Source: Starkeya sp. ORNL1 (GTDB lineage: Bacteria; Pseudomonadota; Alphaproteobacteria; Rhizobiales; Xanthobacteraceae). From it: DNA of 64,000 nt. The stretch spans positions 1,798,001 through 1,862,000 of the forward strand of contig NZ_CP048834.1 in assembly GCF_012971745.1 (NCBI RefSeq). The letters are read 5' to 3'. How positions within the stretch are numbered: the stretch's first letter is position 1; the number at the start of each line of letters is the position of its first letter. Under the pieces are notes generated by a model. The model did no database searches, had not been told where the DNA came from, and saw nothing but the letters and a program-made list of their open reading frames with translations. Made by a program: the position numbers and the translations under genes. Shown piece after piece: positions 35,615 to 43,996 of this stretch.

Positions 35615-35761
35615 GGCACCATGGGCTACCGCGCCGTAATCAGCCGGCGCGGCCCGCCATTTGCGGAGTGCCTCCTCTCGATGAGCCTCTCCAGTGAGTT
35701 CCTGCGGGTTGATGTCGTCGCAAGGCGCGTGGCCGCTCGTCCCTCCGCCGCGCTGTTTCAG

Positions 35762-35861
35762 CATCCTTCGAGGCCCGGCCTTGCCGAGCACCTCAGGATG
35801 AGGTCGCTTTTGAAAGATGAACCTCATCCTGAGGTGCCGCCGGAGGCGGCCTCGAAGGATG
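35762..35861. repeat. REP-A pair 16, inside an ABC operon
   Basis: Left stem CCCGGCCTTGCCGAG (one change at the base), right stem CCGCCGGAGGCGG. It separates the binding-protein gene from the permease genes. Confidence 0.85.
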
Positions 35862-35894
35862 TTGAAGCAGAGCGGCCTATGGGTGGAGACATTC

Positions 35895-36620
35895 ATGCTT
35901 GAGCTGCTCAGCCTGCTCTCCTTCGGCGAGAATGGCTGGGGCGACGACATCGCCAGGGGCGCTCTCGTCACCATCGAGCTGGCGCTGGCGACGCTCCCCG
36001 TTGGGCTCGCCATCGGGCTCGCCGCCGCACTCGCCAAGAACTCCAATTCGGCGATCCTGCGCGCCGCGGGCAATCTCTACACCACGGTGTTCCGCGGCCT
36101 GCCCGAGCTGCTGACGCTTTTCATCGTCTATTATGGCGGGCAGATGCTGCTCACCCGCATCGCCGGCATGCTGGTCGAGGGCGCGACCATCGAGGTGAAC
36201 CAGTTCGTCGCCGGCGTCACCGCACTCGGCCTGGTGCTCGGCGCCTTCTCCAGCGAAGTGTTCTATGCCGCGATCCGCTCGGTGCCGCGCGGCCAGACCG
36301 AGGCCGCCGGCGCGCTCGGCCTCGCCAAATGGCAGGTGTTCCGCCTCGTGGTGTTCCCGCAGCTGTGGCGCGTCGCGCTGCCGGGTCTTTCCAACAACTG
36401 GCTGGTGCTGCTCAAAGACACGTCGCTGGTCTCGGTCATCGCCATCACCGACCTGATGCGCCAGACCTCGATCGCGGTGGGCGTGACCAAGCAGCCCTTC
36501 TTCTTCTATCTCGTCGCCTGCCTGATCTATCTGGTGTTCTCGATGCTCTCCAGCGTGGTGTTCTCCCGCGCCGAGGCCAGGGCCAGCCGCGGCCTCAAGC
36601 GTGTCGGAGGGAAGGCCTGA
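35895..36620 (+). CDS. ABC transporter permease, HisQ/ArtQ-like
   Basis: Encodes 241 aa, about five helices. It has the HEQ-family permease start (ALVTIELALATLPVGLAIGL) and the EAA loop EAAGALGLAKWQVFRLVVFP that docks on the ATPase. With 36620-37372 it forms the membrane pair for a basic amino acid. ATG 35895 follows GGAG and starts right after the REP-A unit. TGATG overlap with the next gene shows coupling. Confidence 0.9.
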   Translation: MLELLSLLSFGENGWGDDIARGALVTIELALATLPVGLAIGLAAALAKNSNSAILRAAGNLYTTVFRGLPELLTLFIVYYGGQMLLTRIAGMLVEGATIEVNQFVAGVTALGLVLGAFSSEVFYAAIRSVPRGQTEAAGALGLAKWQVFRLVVFPQLWRVALPGLSNNWLVLLKDTSLVSVIAITDLMRQTSIAVGVTKQPFFFYLVACLIYLVFSMLSSVVFSRAEARASRGLKRVGGKA

Positions 36621-37372
36621 TGATCGGCGAATTCTTCGGCATCATCGGCACCGGCTTCATCAATCTGATGGGCCTCCTCGGCTTCAATGCCGAGCTGATG
36701 GGACGCTACGGCCCGCGCTTCCTCGACGGCGTAGTGGTGACGCTGGAACTGGTGGCGATCTCGATGATCTGCGGCGGCATCCTTGCCATCCCGCTCGCCA
36801 TCGCCCGGGTGGAGGGCAACAAGTTCGTCTCGCGCCTCGCCTTCGGCTACAGCTATTTCTTCCGCGGCACCCCGCTGCTGGCGCAGACCTTCCTGGTCTA
36901 TTACGGCGCCGGCCAGTTCCGCGTCGAGCTGGAGAGCCTCGGCCTGTGGTGGCTGTTCCGCGACGCCTTCTTCTGCGCGGTGCTGACCTTCACGCTCAAT
37001 ACCGCGGCCTACCAGGCGGAGATATTGCGCGGCGGCATCGAGAGCCTGCCGGTCGGCCAGATGGAGGGCGCCAAATCGCTCGGCCTCAGCGGCGTGCTCG
37101 CCTATCGCAAGGTGATCCTGCCGCAGGCCATCGGCATCGGCCTGCGCCCGCTCGGCAACGAGCTGGTGCTGATGATCAAGGCCAGTTCGATCGCCTCGAT
37201 CATCACTGTGTACGACCTGATGGGGGTGACGCGGCTGGCGTTTTCCCGCTCCTACGACATGGAAGTCTATCTGTGGGCGGCGGTGCTCTATCTCGTCATG
37301 GTCGAGATCGTGCGCCGGGTGTGGAACGTGCTGGAGCGGCGGCTGAACCGGCATCTGATGCTGTCGCGGTAG
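36620..37372 (+). CDS. ABC transporter permease, HisM/ArtM-like
   Basis: Encodes 250 aa with helices of the HEQ permease type (VVVTLELVAISMICGGILAI) and an EAA-like loop MEGAKSLGLSGVLAYRKVIL. Start ATG shares the A of the upstream stop (TGATG). Usually a HisP-type ATPase gene is adjacent; here the next gene is an unrelated minus-strand gene, so the ATPase must be elsewhere. Confidence 0.9.
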   Translation: MIGEFFGIIGTGFINLMGLLGFNAELMGRYGPRFLDGVVVTLELVAISMICGGILAIPLAIARVEGNKFVSRLAFGYSYFFRGTPLLAQTFLVYYGAGQFRVELESLGLWWLFRDAFFCAVLTFTLNTAAYQAEILRGGIESLPVGQMEGAKSLGLSGVLAYRKVILPQAIGIGLRPLGNELVLMIKASSIASIITVYDLMGVTRLAFSRSYDMEVYLWAAVLYLVMVEIVRRVWNVLERRLNRHLMLSR

Positions 37373-37393
37373 GAAGGGGTCGTCCTGCTTGAA

Positions 37394-37491
37394 CATCCTT
37401 CGAGGCCGCCTGCGGCAGCACCTCAGGATGAGGTTATTTTTGAAAGATGAACCTCATCCTGAGGTGCCGCCGCAGGCGGCCTCGAAGGATG
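37394..37491. repeat. REP-A pair 17, overlapping the UDG-family gene end
   Basis: Left stem CCGCCTGCGGCAG, right stem CCGCCGCAGGCGG: the only pair with the same stem type on both sides. It contains the last 22 codons of the minus-strand UDG-family gene. Confidence 0.85.
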
Positions 37492-38124
37492 CTGAAGCAG
37501 AACCCGCTCCACCTCCCCCCGCAGCACCGGCAGCAATTCCTCGCCGAACCACGGATGACGCTTCAGCCACCCCGTGTTTCGCCATGACGGATGCGGCAGC
37601 GGCAGGATCTTCGGCCCGCTCCGCGCGTCGAATATCTCCCGCCAGCGCACCACCCGCTCGGTGAGGCTGAGCTTGACGAAACGCTCCAGGCCGAGGCGGC
37701 GCAGATGGTAGTTCTGCGCCGGCGCGCCGATCACCAGCACCAGCTCGAACGCCGGCAACACCGCGAACAGCCGGTCGTGCCAGGTGGCAACGCATTCCGG
37801 GCGCGGCGGCAAATCGGCGCCCTTGGCATCCTGCCCGGGAAAGCAGAAGCCCATCGGCGCGATGTCGATGCGCGAGACGTCGTAGAAGGTGTCGGAATCC
37901 ACGCCCAGCCATGAGCGCAGCCGGTCGCCCGAGGCGTCGGTGAAGGGCATGCCGGAGAGGTGTACCTTGGTGCCCGGCGCCTGGCTGGCGATGAGGATGC
38001 GCGCGGTGGCGGACACCCGCAGCACCGGCCGTGGCGCATGCGGCAGCGGCATGCGCAACGGACGATCGACGCACACCCGGCAGGCGCGGATTTCCGATAC
38101 GAGCGCGTCGAGGGGTTCAGGCAT
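37423..38124 (-). CDS. Uracil-DNA glycosylase family protein, REP-encoded tail
   Basis: Encodes 233 aa. The UDG superfamily fold is shown by ILIASQAPGTKVHLSGMPFT (motif 1), VLVIGAPAQNYHL and LPLPHPSWRNTGW (motif 2 with the catalytic His). ACRVC near the N-terminus recalls the Cys pair of the FeS families, but the third and fourth Cys are not clear. The reading frame does not stop before the repeat: the final 22 residues (from LLQHPSRPPAAAP) come from REP-A. ATG 38124; a GTG 12 codons earlier is possible. Removes or recognises damaged uracil in DNA, by inference. Confidence 0.82.
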   Translation of the reverse strand: MPEPLDALVSEIRACRVCVDRPLRMPLPHAPRPVLRVSATARILIASQAPGTKVHLSGMPFTDASGDRLRSWLGVDSDTFYDVSRIDIAPMGFCFPGQDAKGADLPPRPECVATWHDRLFAVLPAFELVLVIGAPAQNYHLRRLGLERFVKLSLTERVVRWREIFDARSGPKILPLPHPSWRNTGWLKRHPWFGEELLPVLRGEVERVLLQHPSRPPAAAPQDEVHLSKITSS

Positions 38125-38176
38125 GGCGGTGTAGATGGCGGGTACGGGCGGGTTTGTCACGGGTGCTCTGCGTGAG

Positions 38177-38274
38177 CATCCTTCGAGGCCCGGCCTTGCC
38201 GGGCACCTCAGGATGAGGTTGTCCTTTTATACGGACCTCATCCTGAGGTGCCGCCGCAGGCGGCCTCGAAGGAT
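38177..38274. repeat. REP-A pair 18
   Basis: Left stem CCCGGCCTTGCCGGG, right stem CCGCCGCAGGCGG. Upstream of the UDG-family gene. Confidence 0.85.
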
Positions 38275-38300
38275 GCTCAAGCAGGACAACCCCTTCCCCC

Positions 38301-38333
38301 AAAAAGCAAAACGCCACGGCCGGCCTTGCCGGC
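38301..38333 (-). terminator. Candidate terminator of the Tat-exported molybdenum hydroxylase operon
   Basis: On the minus strand a GCCGGC/GCCGGC stem (38319-38324 and 38328-38333, loop AAG) is followed seven bases later by TTTTGCTTTTTG. About 135 bases past the stop at 38469; other GC-rich hairpins fill the gap. Confidence 0.5.
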
Positions 38334-38468
38334 GCACCGCGGTGGTCCTTGCCGCGGCACGCTTGAGCAAAGCCGGCCATGGCGCCTACCGAGCCAGCGC
38401 ATGCGAGCGCCGACCCGCCGACCACCTGGGCAGCCGGCGCGGGGATAACGCCCGCGCCGGCGAATTCG

Positions 38469-40676
38469 TCAGACCTTCACATCTTCCAGCTTGAACGGCA
38501 GCGAGCGCAAGCGCTTGCCCGTCGCATTGAAGATGGCGTTGGACAAAGCCGGCGCGATCACCGGCACGCCGGGCTCGCCCACGCCGGTCGGCGCGTTGGC
38601 GCTAGGCACGATGTGCACCTCGACCTTCGGCATCTCGGAGATGCGCAGCGGGATGTAGCCGTCGAAATTCGACTGCTCCACCACGCCCTTGTCCATGGTG
38701 ATCTCGTCGTGCAGCGCGGCGCCGAGGCCGAAGCCGATGCCGCCCTCGATCTGCGCGGCGATCACGTCCGGATTGACGGCGATGCCGCAATCCACCACGC
38801 ACACCACCTTCTCCACCTTGATCTTGCCGTCCGCCACCGAGACATCCACCACCGAGCCGACCACGGTGTTGAAGCTCTCGTGCAGCGCGACGCCGCGGCC
38901 CTTGCCGGCTCCGGCCTTGGGACCCCAGTTCGCCTTCTCGGCGAGCAGCTTGAGCACATTGGCGTGGCGCGGCTGGTCCTTCAGCATCGCCAGCCGGTAC
39001 TCCACCGGGTCCTTGCCGGCGGCATTGGCGAGTTCGTCGACCGTCACCTCCACCACATGGGCGGTGTGGGTGTGGCCGACCGAGCGCCACCACAGCGTCG
39101 GCACGTTCACCTTCGGCGAGTGCAGCTCCACCGCGAGATTGGCGATGGCGTAATTGGTGTCGGAGGCGCCTTCCACCGAGGTGCCGTCGACGCCTTCCTT
39201 CACCGCGAAGGCCTCGAACGGCGTGCCGACCATGAAGGACTGGCCGACAATGCTCTGCTGCCAGCCGGCGATGCTGCCGTCGGCGGCGATGCCGGCGCGC
39301 ACCTTGTGGTAGAAGATCGGCCGGTAATAGCCGCCCTTGATGTCGTCCTCGCGGGTCCACACCAGATGGATCGGCGCGCGGCCGTCCGTGGCCTTGAGCA
39401 CGGTCGCGGCCTCGGCGATGTAGTCGGCGGCCGGATTGGCGCGCCGGCCGAACGAGCCGCCGGCCCACAGCGTCTCGATCGTCACCTGCTCGGGCTTGAG
39501 GCCCATGATCGCGGCGACGGTGGCCTGCTCGATGGTCTGGAACTGCGAGCCGGCATAGATGGTGACGCCGTCCGCGGTCTTCTCGATCACGCAGTTGCAC
39601 GGCTCCATCGGCGCGTGGGCGAGATAGGGGAAGTTGAACTCGGTCTCGATGGTCTTGACCGCGCCGGCAATCCCCTTGGCAGCGTCGCCGCGGTTCGCTG
39701 CCGGCAGGCCCTTGGTCGAGGCGAGCTGCTTGTACTCGGCGATCAATTCGCCGGTGCCGCGCTTCTCGGCCTTGCTCTCGTCCCACTCCACCTTGGTCAG
39801 CGCCTCGCGGCCCTGGATGGCCGACCAGGTGTTCTTGGCGACCACCGCGACGCCGTTCGGCACCGCCACCACATCGACCACGCCGGGCACCGCCTTGGCG
39901 GCGGCGGCGTCGAAGCTCTTCACCGTGGAACCGAAACGATCCGGGCGCTTGATCACCGCGGTGAGCATGCCCGGGCGCTTGATGTCGAGCGCATAGATGG
40001 CCTTGCCGTCGGTCTTGTCGGCGGAATCGAGCCGCGGCAGGCGGGTGCCGATCAGCTTGAAGTCCTTCGGGTCCTTCAGCTTCACGTCGGTCGGGATCGG
40101 CTGCTTCGCCGCATCGGCGGCCAGCTCGCCGAAGGTGGCGGTGCGGTTGCCGGACTTCAGCACGCCCTTCTCGATGGTGATGCTGCTGGCCGGCACCTTC
40201 CACTTTTCGGCAGCGGCGCCGATCAGCATGGCGCGGGCGGCAGCGCCGGCCTTGCGCAACTGCTCCCAGCTATTGGCGATCGAGGTGGAACCGCCGGTGC
40301 CCTGCACCGGGCCGAACGCCAGGTTGTTGTAGAGCTTGGCATCGGCGGGGGCGGTGGCGGAGCGCATCTGGCTCCAGTCGGCGTCGAGTTCCTCGGCGAC
40401 GATGGTGGTGAGGCCGGTGCTCACCCCCTGCCCCATGTCGAGATGCTTCGACAGCACGGTGACGGTGTTGTCGGGCGCGATCCGCACGAAGGCGTTCGGC
40501 ATCGGCGGATCGTTCGGCGCCGCGGCGAAGGCCTTGGTCGGGTCGAGATGGACGCCGATGACCAGCGCCCCGGAAATCGCGGCGGCACCTTTCAGGAAGG
40601 AGCGGCGGGAAGCTTTGGAAACCGGTGCGATCTGCGCCAGCATCCGTGCGTAATGCTCGGGTTTGATGATGTGCAT
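38469..40676 (-). CDS. Tat-exported molybdopterin subunit of a two-subunit molybdenum hydroxylase (IorB-like)
   Basis: Encodes 735 aa. [19 protein letters not shown] (23-41) is a Tat signal, so this enzyme, unlike the one at 9121-12923, works in the periplasm. The fused N- and C-terminal Mo domains of the IorB (isoquinoline 1-oxidoreductase beta) type contain [34 protein letters not shown] and, near the end, PTGVGEPG with the catalytic Glu. It pairs with the 2Fe-2S subunit that starts upstream (gap 5 bases). Substrate probably an N-heterocycle or aldehyde; electron acceptor would be a cytochrome, none seen nearby. Confidence 0.92.
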   Translation of the reverse strand: MHIIKPEHYARMLAQIAPVSKASRRSFLKGAAAISGALVIGVHLDPTKAFAAAPNDPPMPNAFVRIAPDNTVTVLSKHLDMGQGVSTGLTTIVAEELDADWSQMRSATAPADAKLYNNLAFGPVQGTGGSTSIANSWEQLRKAGAAARAMLIGAAAEKWKVPASSITIEKGVLKSGNRTATFGELAADAAKQPIPTDVKLKDPKDFKLIGTRLPRLDSADKTDGKAIYALDIKRPGMLTAVIKRPDRFGSTVKSFDAAAAKAVPGVVDVVAVPNGVAVVAKNTWSAIQGREALTKVEWDESKAEKRGTGELIAEYKQLASTKGLPAANRGDAAKGIAGAVKTIETEFNFPYLAHAPMEPCNCVIEKTADGVTIYAGSQFQTIEQATVAAIMGLKPEQVTIETLWAGGSFGRRANPAADYIAEAATVLKATDGRAPIHLVWTREDDIKGGYYRPIFYHKVRAGIAADGSIAGWQQSIVGQSFMVGTPFEAFAVKEGVDGTSVEGASDTNYAIANLAVELHSPKVNVPTLWWRSVGHTHTAHVVEVTVDELANAAGKDPVEYRLAMLKDQPRHANVLKLLAEKANWGPKAGAGKGRGVALHESFNTVVGSVVDVSVADGKIKVEKVVCVVDCGIAVNPDVIAAQIEGGIGFGLGAALHDEITMDKGVVEQSNFDGYIPLRISEMPKVEVHIVPSANAPTGVGEPGVPVIAPALSNAIFNATGKRLRSLPFKLEDVKV

Positions 40677-40681
40677 GGCGA

Positions 40682-41137
40682 TCACGCGAGGTTGGAGGCG
40701 GCTTCGTGGATGGCAGCGCGGATGCGCTGATAGGTGGCGCAGCGACAGACGTTGCCGTCCATGGCGGCGTCGATGTCGGCGTCGGTCGGCTTGCGGTTGT
40801 CGCTCAACAGGCCCACCGCCGACATGATCTGGCCGGACTGGCAGTAGCCGCATTGCACCACGTCGAGCTTGCGCCACGCCGCGACGACGGCGGTGCCGAC
40901 TTCGCCGGTATTGACGCCCTCGATGGTGGTGACCTTCTTGCCTTCGACATCCGCCACCGCGGTCTGGCAGGAGCGGACGGGCGCGCCGTCCACATGCACC
41001 GTGCAGGCGCCGCACAGCGCGGCACCGCAGCCGAATTTGGTCCCGGTGAGACCGACGACGTCGCGCAGCGCCCATAGCAGCGGCATCTGGCCGTCGACGT
41101 CGAGCGTGTGCTCGGTTCCGTTAAGCGTGAATTTCAT
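40682..41137 (-). CDS. 2Fe-2S subunit of the IorAB-type molybdenum hydroxylase
   Basis: Encodes 151 aa. The ferredoxin-like cluster [16 protein letters not shown] and the second cluster [11 protein letters not shown]...[11 protein letters not shown] give both 2Fe-2S centres. It has no signal of its own and would be exported with the Tat-bearing partner as a complex. ATG 41137 is preferred over the upstream in-frame start. There is no FAD subunit, as expected for the Ior type. Confidence 0.92.
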   Translation of the reverse strand: MKFTLNGTEHTLDVDGQMPLLWALRDVVGLTGTKFGCGAALCGACTVHVDGAPVRSCQTAVADVEGKKVTTIEGVNTGEVGTAVVAAWRKLDVVQCGYCQSGQIMSAVGLLSDNRKPTDADIDAAMDGNVCRCATYQRIRAAIHEAASNLA

Positions 41138-41627
41138 GATGGCCCTCTCCGAGGATGAGGACACGCAAAGGCGACAGGCCGCCCCGGCGGTTTTCCCGGC
41201 CCCGGCGACGGCAAATCGGCAATGCGCTCCCGAACCGGAGGCTACTCCGGATAGGCGTGCGGCTTAACTCACCAGAGCGTGAGTGGCCTCAGACGTTCGG
41301 CCAATTGCGGAACGGGGTGTGGCGACAGGTAGGGGAAGGCGCTCTGCTTCAGCATCCTTCGAGTCTCGCTGCGCGAGCACCTCAGGATGAGGTTGCCTTT
41401 TAAAAACAACCTCATCCTGAGGTGCCCGGCAAGGCCGGGCCTCGAAGGATGCTGAAGCAGAGCAACATCTTCCCTCCCCACCCCCGCCGCGCTAACCTCC
41501 CGCTTGCGGTGCAAGCCGCGCCCGGGCCCGCGGGAAGGGTTGAACCCACTTGCAGCGATGAGCTGACAAACCAGACCTTTGTGCAGCCGGAATTGCGGGC
41601 CGTCGGCGCTTCATGCACGGAGGTTCC
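41138..41627. other. Intergenic region with REP-A
   Basis: 490 bases between divergent genes. It holds REP-A pair 19; the remainder must contain both promoters. No gene or other structure seen. Confidence 0.5.
41353..41451. repeat. REP-A pair 19
   Basis: Left segment GTCTCGCTGCGCGAGC, right stem CCCGGCAAGGCCGGG. Between the divergent molybdenum hydroxylase and ankyrin genes. Confidence 0.85.
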
Positions 41628-43220
41628 ATGCAACAGCTCCCCGAACGGCCGAATCTCGGCCATCTCAAGAAACAGGCGAAGGACCTGCTCGCGCTCCATC
41701 GCAGCGGCGAGCCGACCGCCTTTGCGCGGCTGCGCGACGCGCTGCCGGCCGCCGCCGGCAAGAGCGACGACGCCATCCGCGCCCTCGGCCTGCGACTGCA
41801 CGACGCGCAATCCGCCGTCGCCCGCGAATATGGCTTTGCCTCCTGGGCCGAGCTCGACGCCTTCGTCGCCGCCCGCAACGCGCACGCGACGAGCCGCGCG
41901 CAGGCGGTGCGCAACTGGCTGCGGCTGGTCTATCCGGGCGATATCGCCGGCGAGATGAACCCGGCGCGGCCATTGGTGGCGGCGCGGATGCTGGAGGCCG
42001 ATCCCGCTCTGGCGGACGGCGACCCGTATCTCGCCTGCGCCATCGGCAATGAGGCCGCGCTGCGCGCCATGAGCGCGCGTGACCCGGCGTGGGTCAATCG
42101 GCCGGGCGGCCCGCTCGATCTGCCGCCGCTGGTCGCGGTGACGCATTCCAGCCTGCTGCGCTTGCCGGAATTCCGCGATGGGCTGCGCACCTGCGCCCGG
42201 CTGCTGCTGGAAGCCGGCGCCGACCCCAACCAGGCGGTGACGCGAGGCTGGCAGTCGCCCGCCGCCGACCACCCCGCCGAGAGCTTCCGGCTCTCCGCGC
42301 TCCATGGCGCCGCCGGGCAGAACCACGACGCCGAGCTGGCGCGCCTGCTGCTCGCCGCCGGCGCCGATCCGAATGACGGCGAGTCGCTCTATCATTCGCT
42401 GGAGAACCCGGCCTGCACCCGCTTGCTGCTCGAGGCTGGCGCCCGCGTCACCGGCAGCAATGCGCTCTATCGCGTGCTCGATCTCGACGATGTCGAGACG
42501 CTGCGCCTGCTGCTCGCCCATGGCGGGGATGCCAATGAGAAGGCCGGCGGACCGCCGACCTCGGACTGGGGCACGCCGCTGCTGTGGGCGATCCGCCGCC
42601 GCCGCTCCCCGGCGCACATCGCCGCCCTGCTGGAGGCCGGCGCCGACGCCACCGCGCGCACGCCGGACGGCGCCAGCGCTTATGTGCTGGCGCTGCGCTT
42701 CGGCCTGCCGGACGTCGCCCGCCTGCTCAAGGGCGACGGCGCGCCGCTGCCGGAGGACGAAGCCTTCATCGCCGCCTGCGCGCAGGGTGATGCGACAGCC
42801 GCCCGGCGCATCCGTGCGGCGCGGCCGGACCTGCCCGGTTCGCTCTCGCAAACCCAGCTGCGCCTGCTGCCGGAACTCGCGGCGCAGGGCCGCGATGACG
42901 CGGTGCGGCTGATGGTCGAGCTCGGCTGGCCGATCGCGGTGGCCGGCGGCGACTGGCAAGCCTCGGCGCTGAACCAGGCGGTGTTCCGCGGCGATGCGGC
43001 GCTCACTCGTTTCCTGCTGGAGCACGGCGCGAGCTGGCAGGAGCGGCACGGCTATGGCGACAATGTCCGCGGCACGCTGTCCTTCGCATCGCGTACCGAA
43101 ACGGTCCCGGGCGGCGACTGGCTCGGCTGCGCGCAGGCGCTGGTCGCGCACGGCATGCCGAAGGGCAAGGTGGAGGCCGGGTGGTTCTCGGACGAGGTGG
43201 GGGAGTTTTTGATGGAGTAG
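41628..43220 (+). CDS. Ankyrin repeat protein
   Basis: Encodes 530 aa. The N-terminal 70 residues (LPERPNLGHLKKQAKDLLAL and the EYGFASWAELDAFV motif) form the conserved head of bacterial ankyrin proteins of this group. Ankyrin-type repeats cover about 170-480, for example LLLEAGADPNQAVTRG, LLLAAGADPNDGES, LLEAGADATARTPDG and RFLLEHGASWQERHG. They make protein-protein contacts; partners unknown. ATG 41628 has GGAGG five bases upstream. No signal peptide, so cytoplasmic. A REP-A unit follows 21 bases after the stop. Confidence 0.88.
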   Translation: MQQLPERPNLGHLKKQAKDLLALHRSGEPTAFARLRDALPAAAGKSDDAIRALGLRLHDAQSAVAREYGFASWAELDAFVAARNAHATSRAQAVRNWLRLVYPGDIAGEMNPARPLVAARMLEADPALADGDPYLACAIGNEAALRAMSARDPAWVNRPGGPLDLPPLVAVTHSSLLRLPEFRDGLRTCARLLLEAGADPNQAVTRGWQSPAADHPAESFRLSALHGAAGQNHDAELARLLLAAGADPNDGESLYHSLENPACTRLLLEAGARVTGSNALYRVLDLDDVETLRLLLAHGGDANEKAGGPPTSDWGTPLLWAIRRRRSPAHIAALLEAGADATARTPDGASAYVLALRFGLPDVARLLKGDGAPLPEDEAFIAACAQGDATAARRIRAARPDLPGSLSQTQLRLLPELAAQGRDDAVRLMVELGWPIAVAGGDWQASALNQAVFRGDAALTRFLLEHGASWQERHGYGDNVRGTLSFASRTETVPGGDWLGCAQALVAHGMPKGKVEAGWFSDEVGEFLME

Positions 43221-43241
43221 GCAGGGGTTGCCCTGTGCGGG

Positions 43242-43364
43242 CATCCTTCGAGGCCGCTTCGCGGCACCTCAGGATGACGTTGATCTTAAAAGAACCACGT
43301 CATCCCTAGCAGTTGGCCAATGGCCAACTGCGGGGGTGCGAGCCTCAGCGAGCCTCGAAGGATG
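43242..43364. repeat. REP-A pair 20, interrupted by a short palindrome
   Basis: Left stem CCGCTTCGCGG. The right half is broken after CATCC by CAGTTGGCCA-A-TGGCCAACTG (43310-43330), then resumes with GTGCGAGCCTCAGCGAGC. Between convergent genes. Confidence 0.75.
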
Positions 43365-43389
43365 CTCAAGCAGAACGCCCTCTTCCCCC

Positions 43390-43881
43390 TCAATTATTCC
43401 GCGCCCGCCACGAGGCCGGCTGCTCGAACGGCCCCGCCCAGATCCCGCGCTTCGCCCTCCGCGCCTCCGCCTCCTCGCGCGCATAGGCGAGCCCGGTCGA
43501 CACCGCCAGGCCCTGCGCCACCATCGCCCTGGCGAGGTCCGCCCCGCCCGCCTCGCACACCGAGACCGAGCGGCCATAGACATCGGTGTCCACCGGCCGG
43601 CAGCTCACCGCGCCCGCGCTCGCCGCCTTGCGCAGCGCGTCGCGCGCGGCCCGCCCGCACGGCCACGGCCTCGAAGCCACCCCGCAATCCTGGTGCAGTT
43701 CCGGCGCGTCGATGCCGTCGAGCCGCACCCGTTCGCCGCCCAGTTCGAAGCTGTCGCCATCGCCGATATGGATCGCGCCGGTGAGCGCCGGCACCAGCCA
43801 GCCAGCGAAGCGCTCGGCGAGCAGCGCGCCGGCAACCAGAACCGCCGCCACCAGCACGGAATTTATGGTGCTACGGCGCAA
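43390..43881 (-). CDS. Thermonuclease (SNase) family protein, membrane-anchored or exported
   Basis: Encodes 163 aa from a TTG codon at 43881 that has GGGGGAG six bases upstream; no better ATG exists. Residues 10-30 are hydrophobic and act as a signal or anchor. The SNase fold keeps the active-site residues Arg53, Glu61 (VRLDGIDAPEL) and Arg104 (YGRSVSV). Extra Cys pairs suggest disulfides outside the cytoplasm. Likely degrades DNA/RNA in the periplasm. Monocistronic, divergent from the histidine kinase. Confidence 0.82.
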   Translation of the reverse strand: MRRSTINSVLVAAVLVAGALLAERFAGWLVPALTGAIHIGDGDSFELGGERVRLDGIDAPELHQDCGVASRPWPCGRAARDALRKAASAGAVSCRPVDTDVYGRSVSVCEAGGADLARAMVAQGLAVSTGLAYAREEAEARRAKRGIWAGPFEQPASWRARNN

Positions 43882-43996
43882 CAGGTGCTCCCCCGACCGT
43901 CGCGCCGCAATTCATTAACCACGCTCCTAGAGCAAGCATTAAGCATTCGAGCCAGATGTTTAAGATGGGCACAAAGCTTTTGGCTGGCGGGGAAAT

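Noticed and set aside
38379..40730. Plus-strand frame of 783 aa opposite the IorB-like gene
   Set aside because: Antisense shadow; the minus strand carries the Tat signal and molybdopterin motifs.
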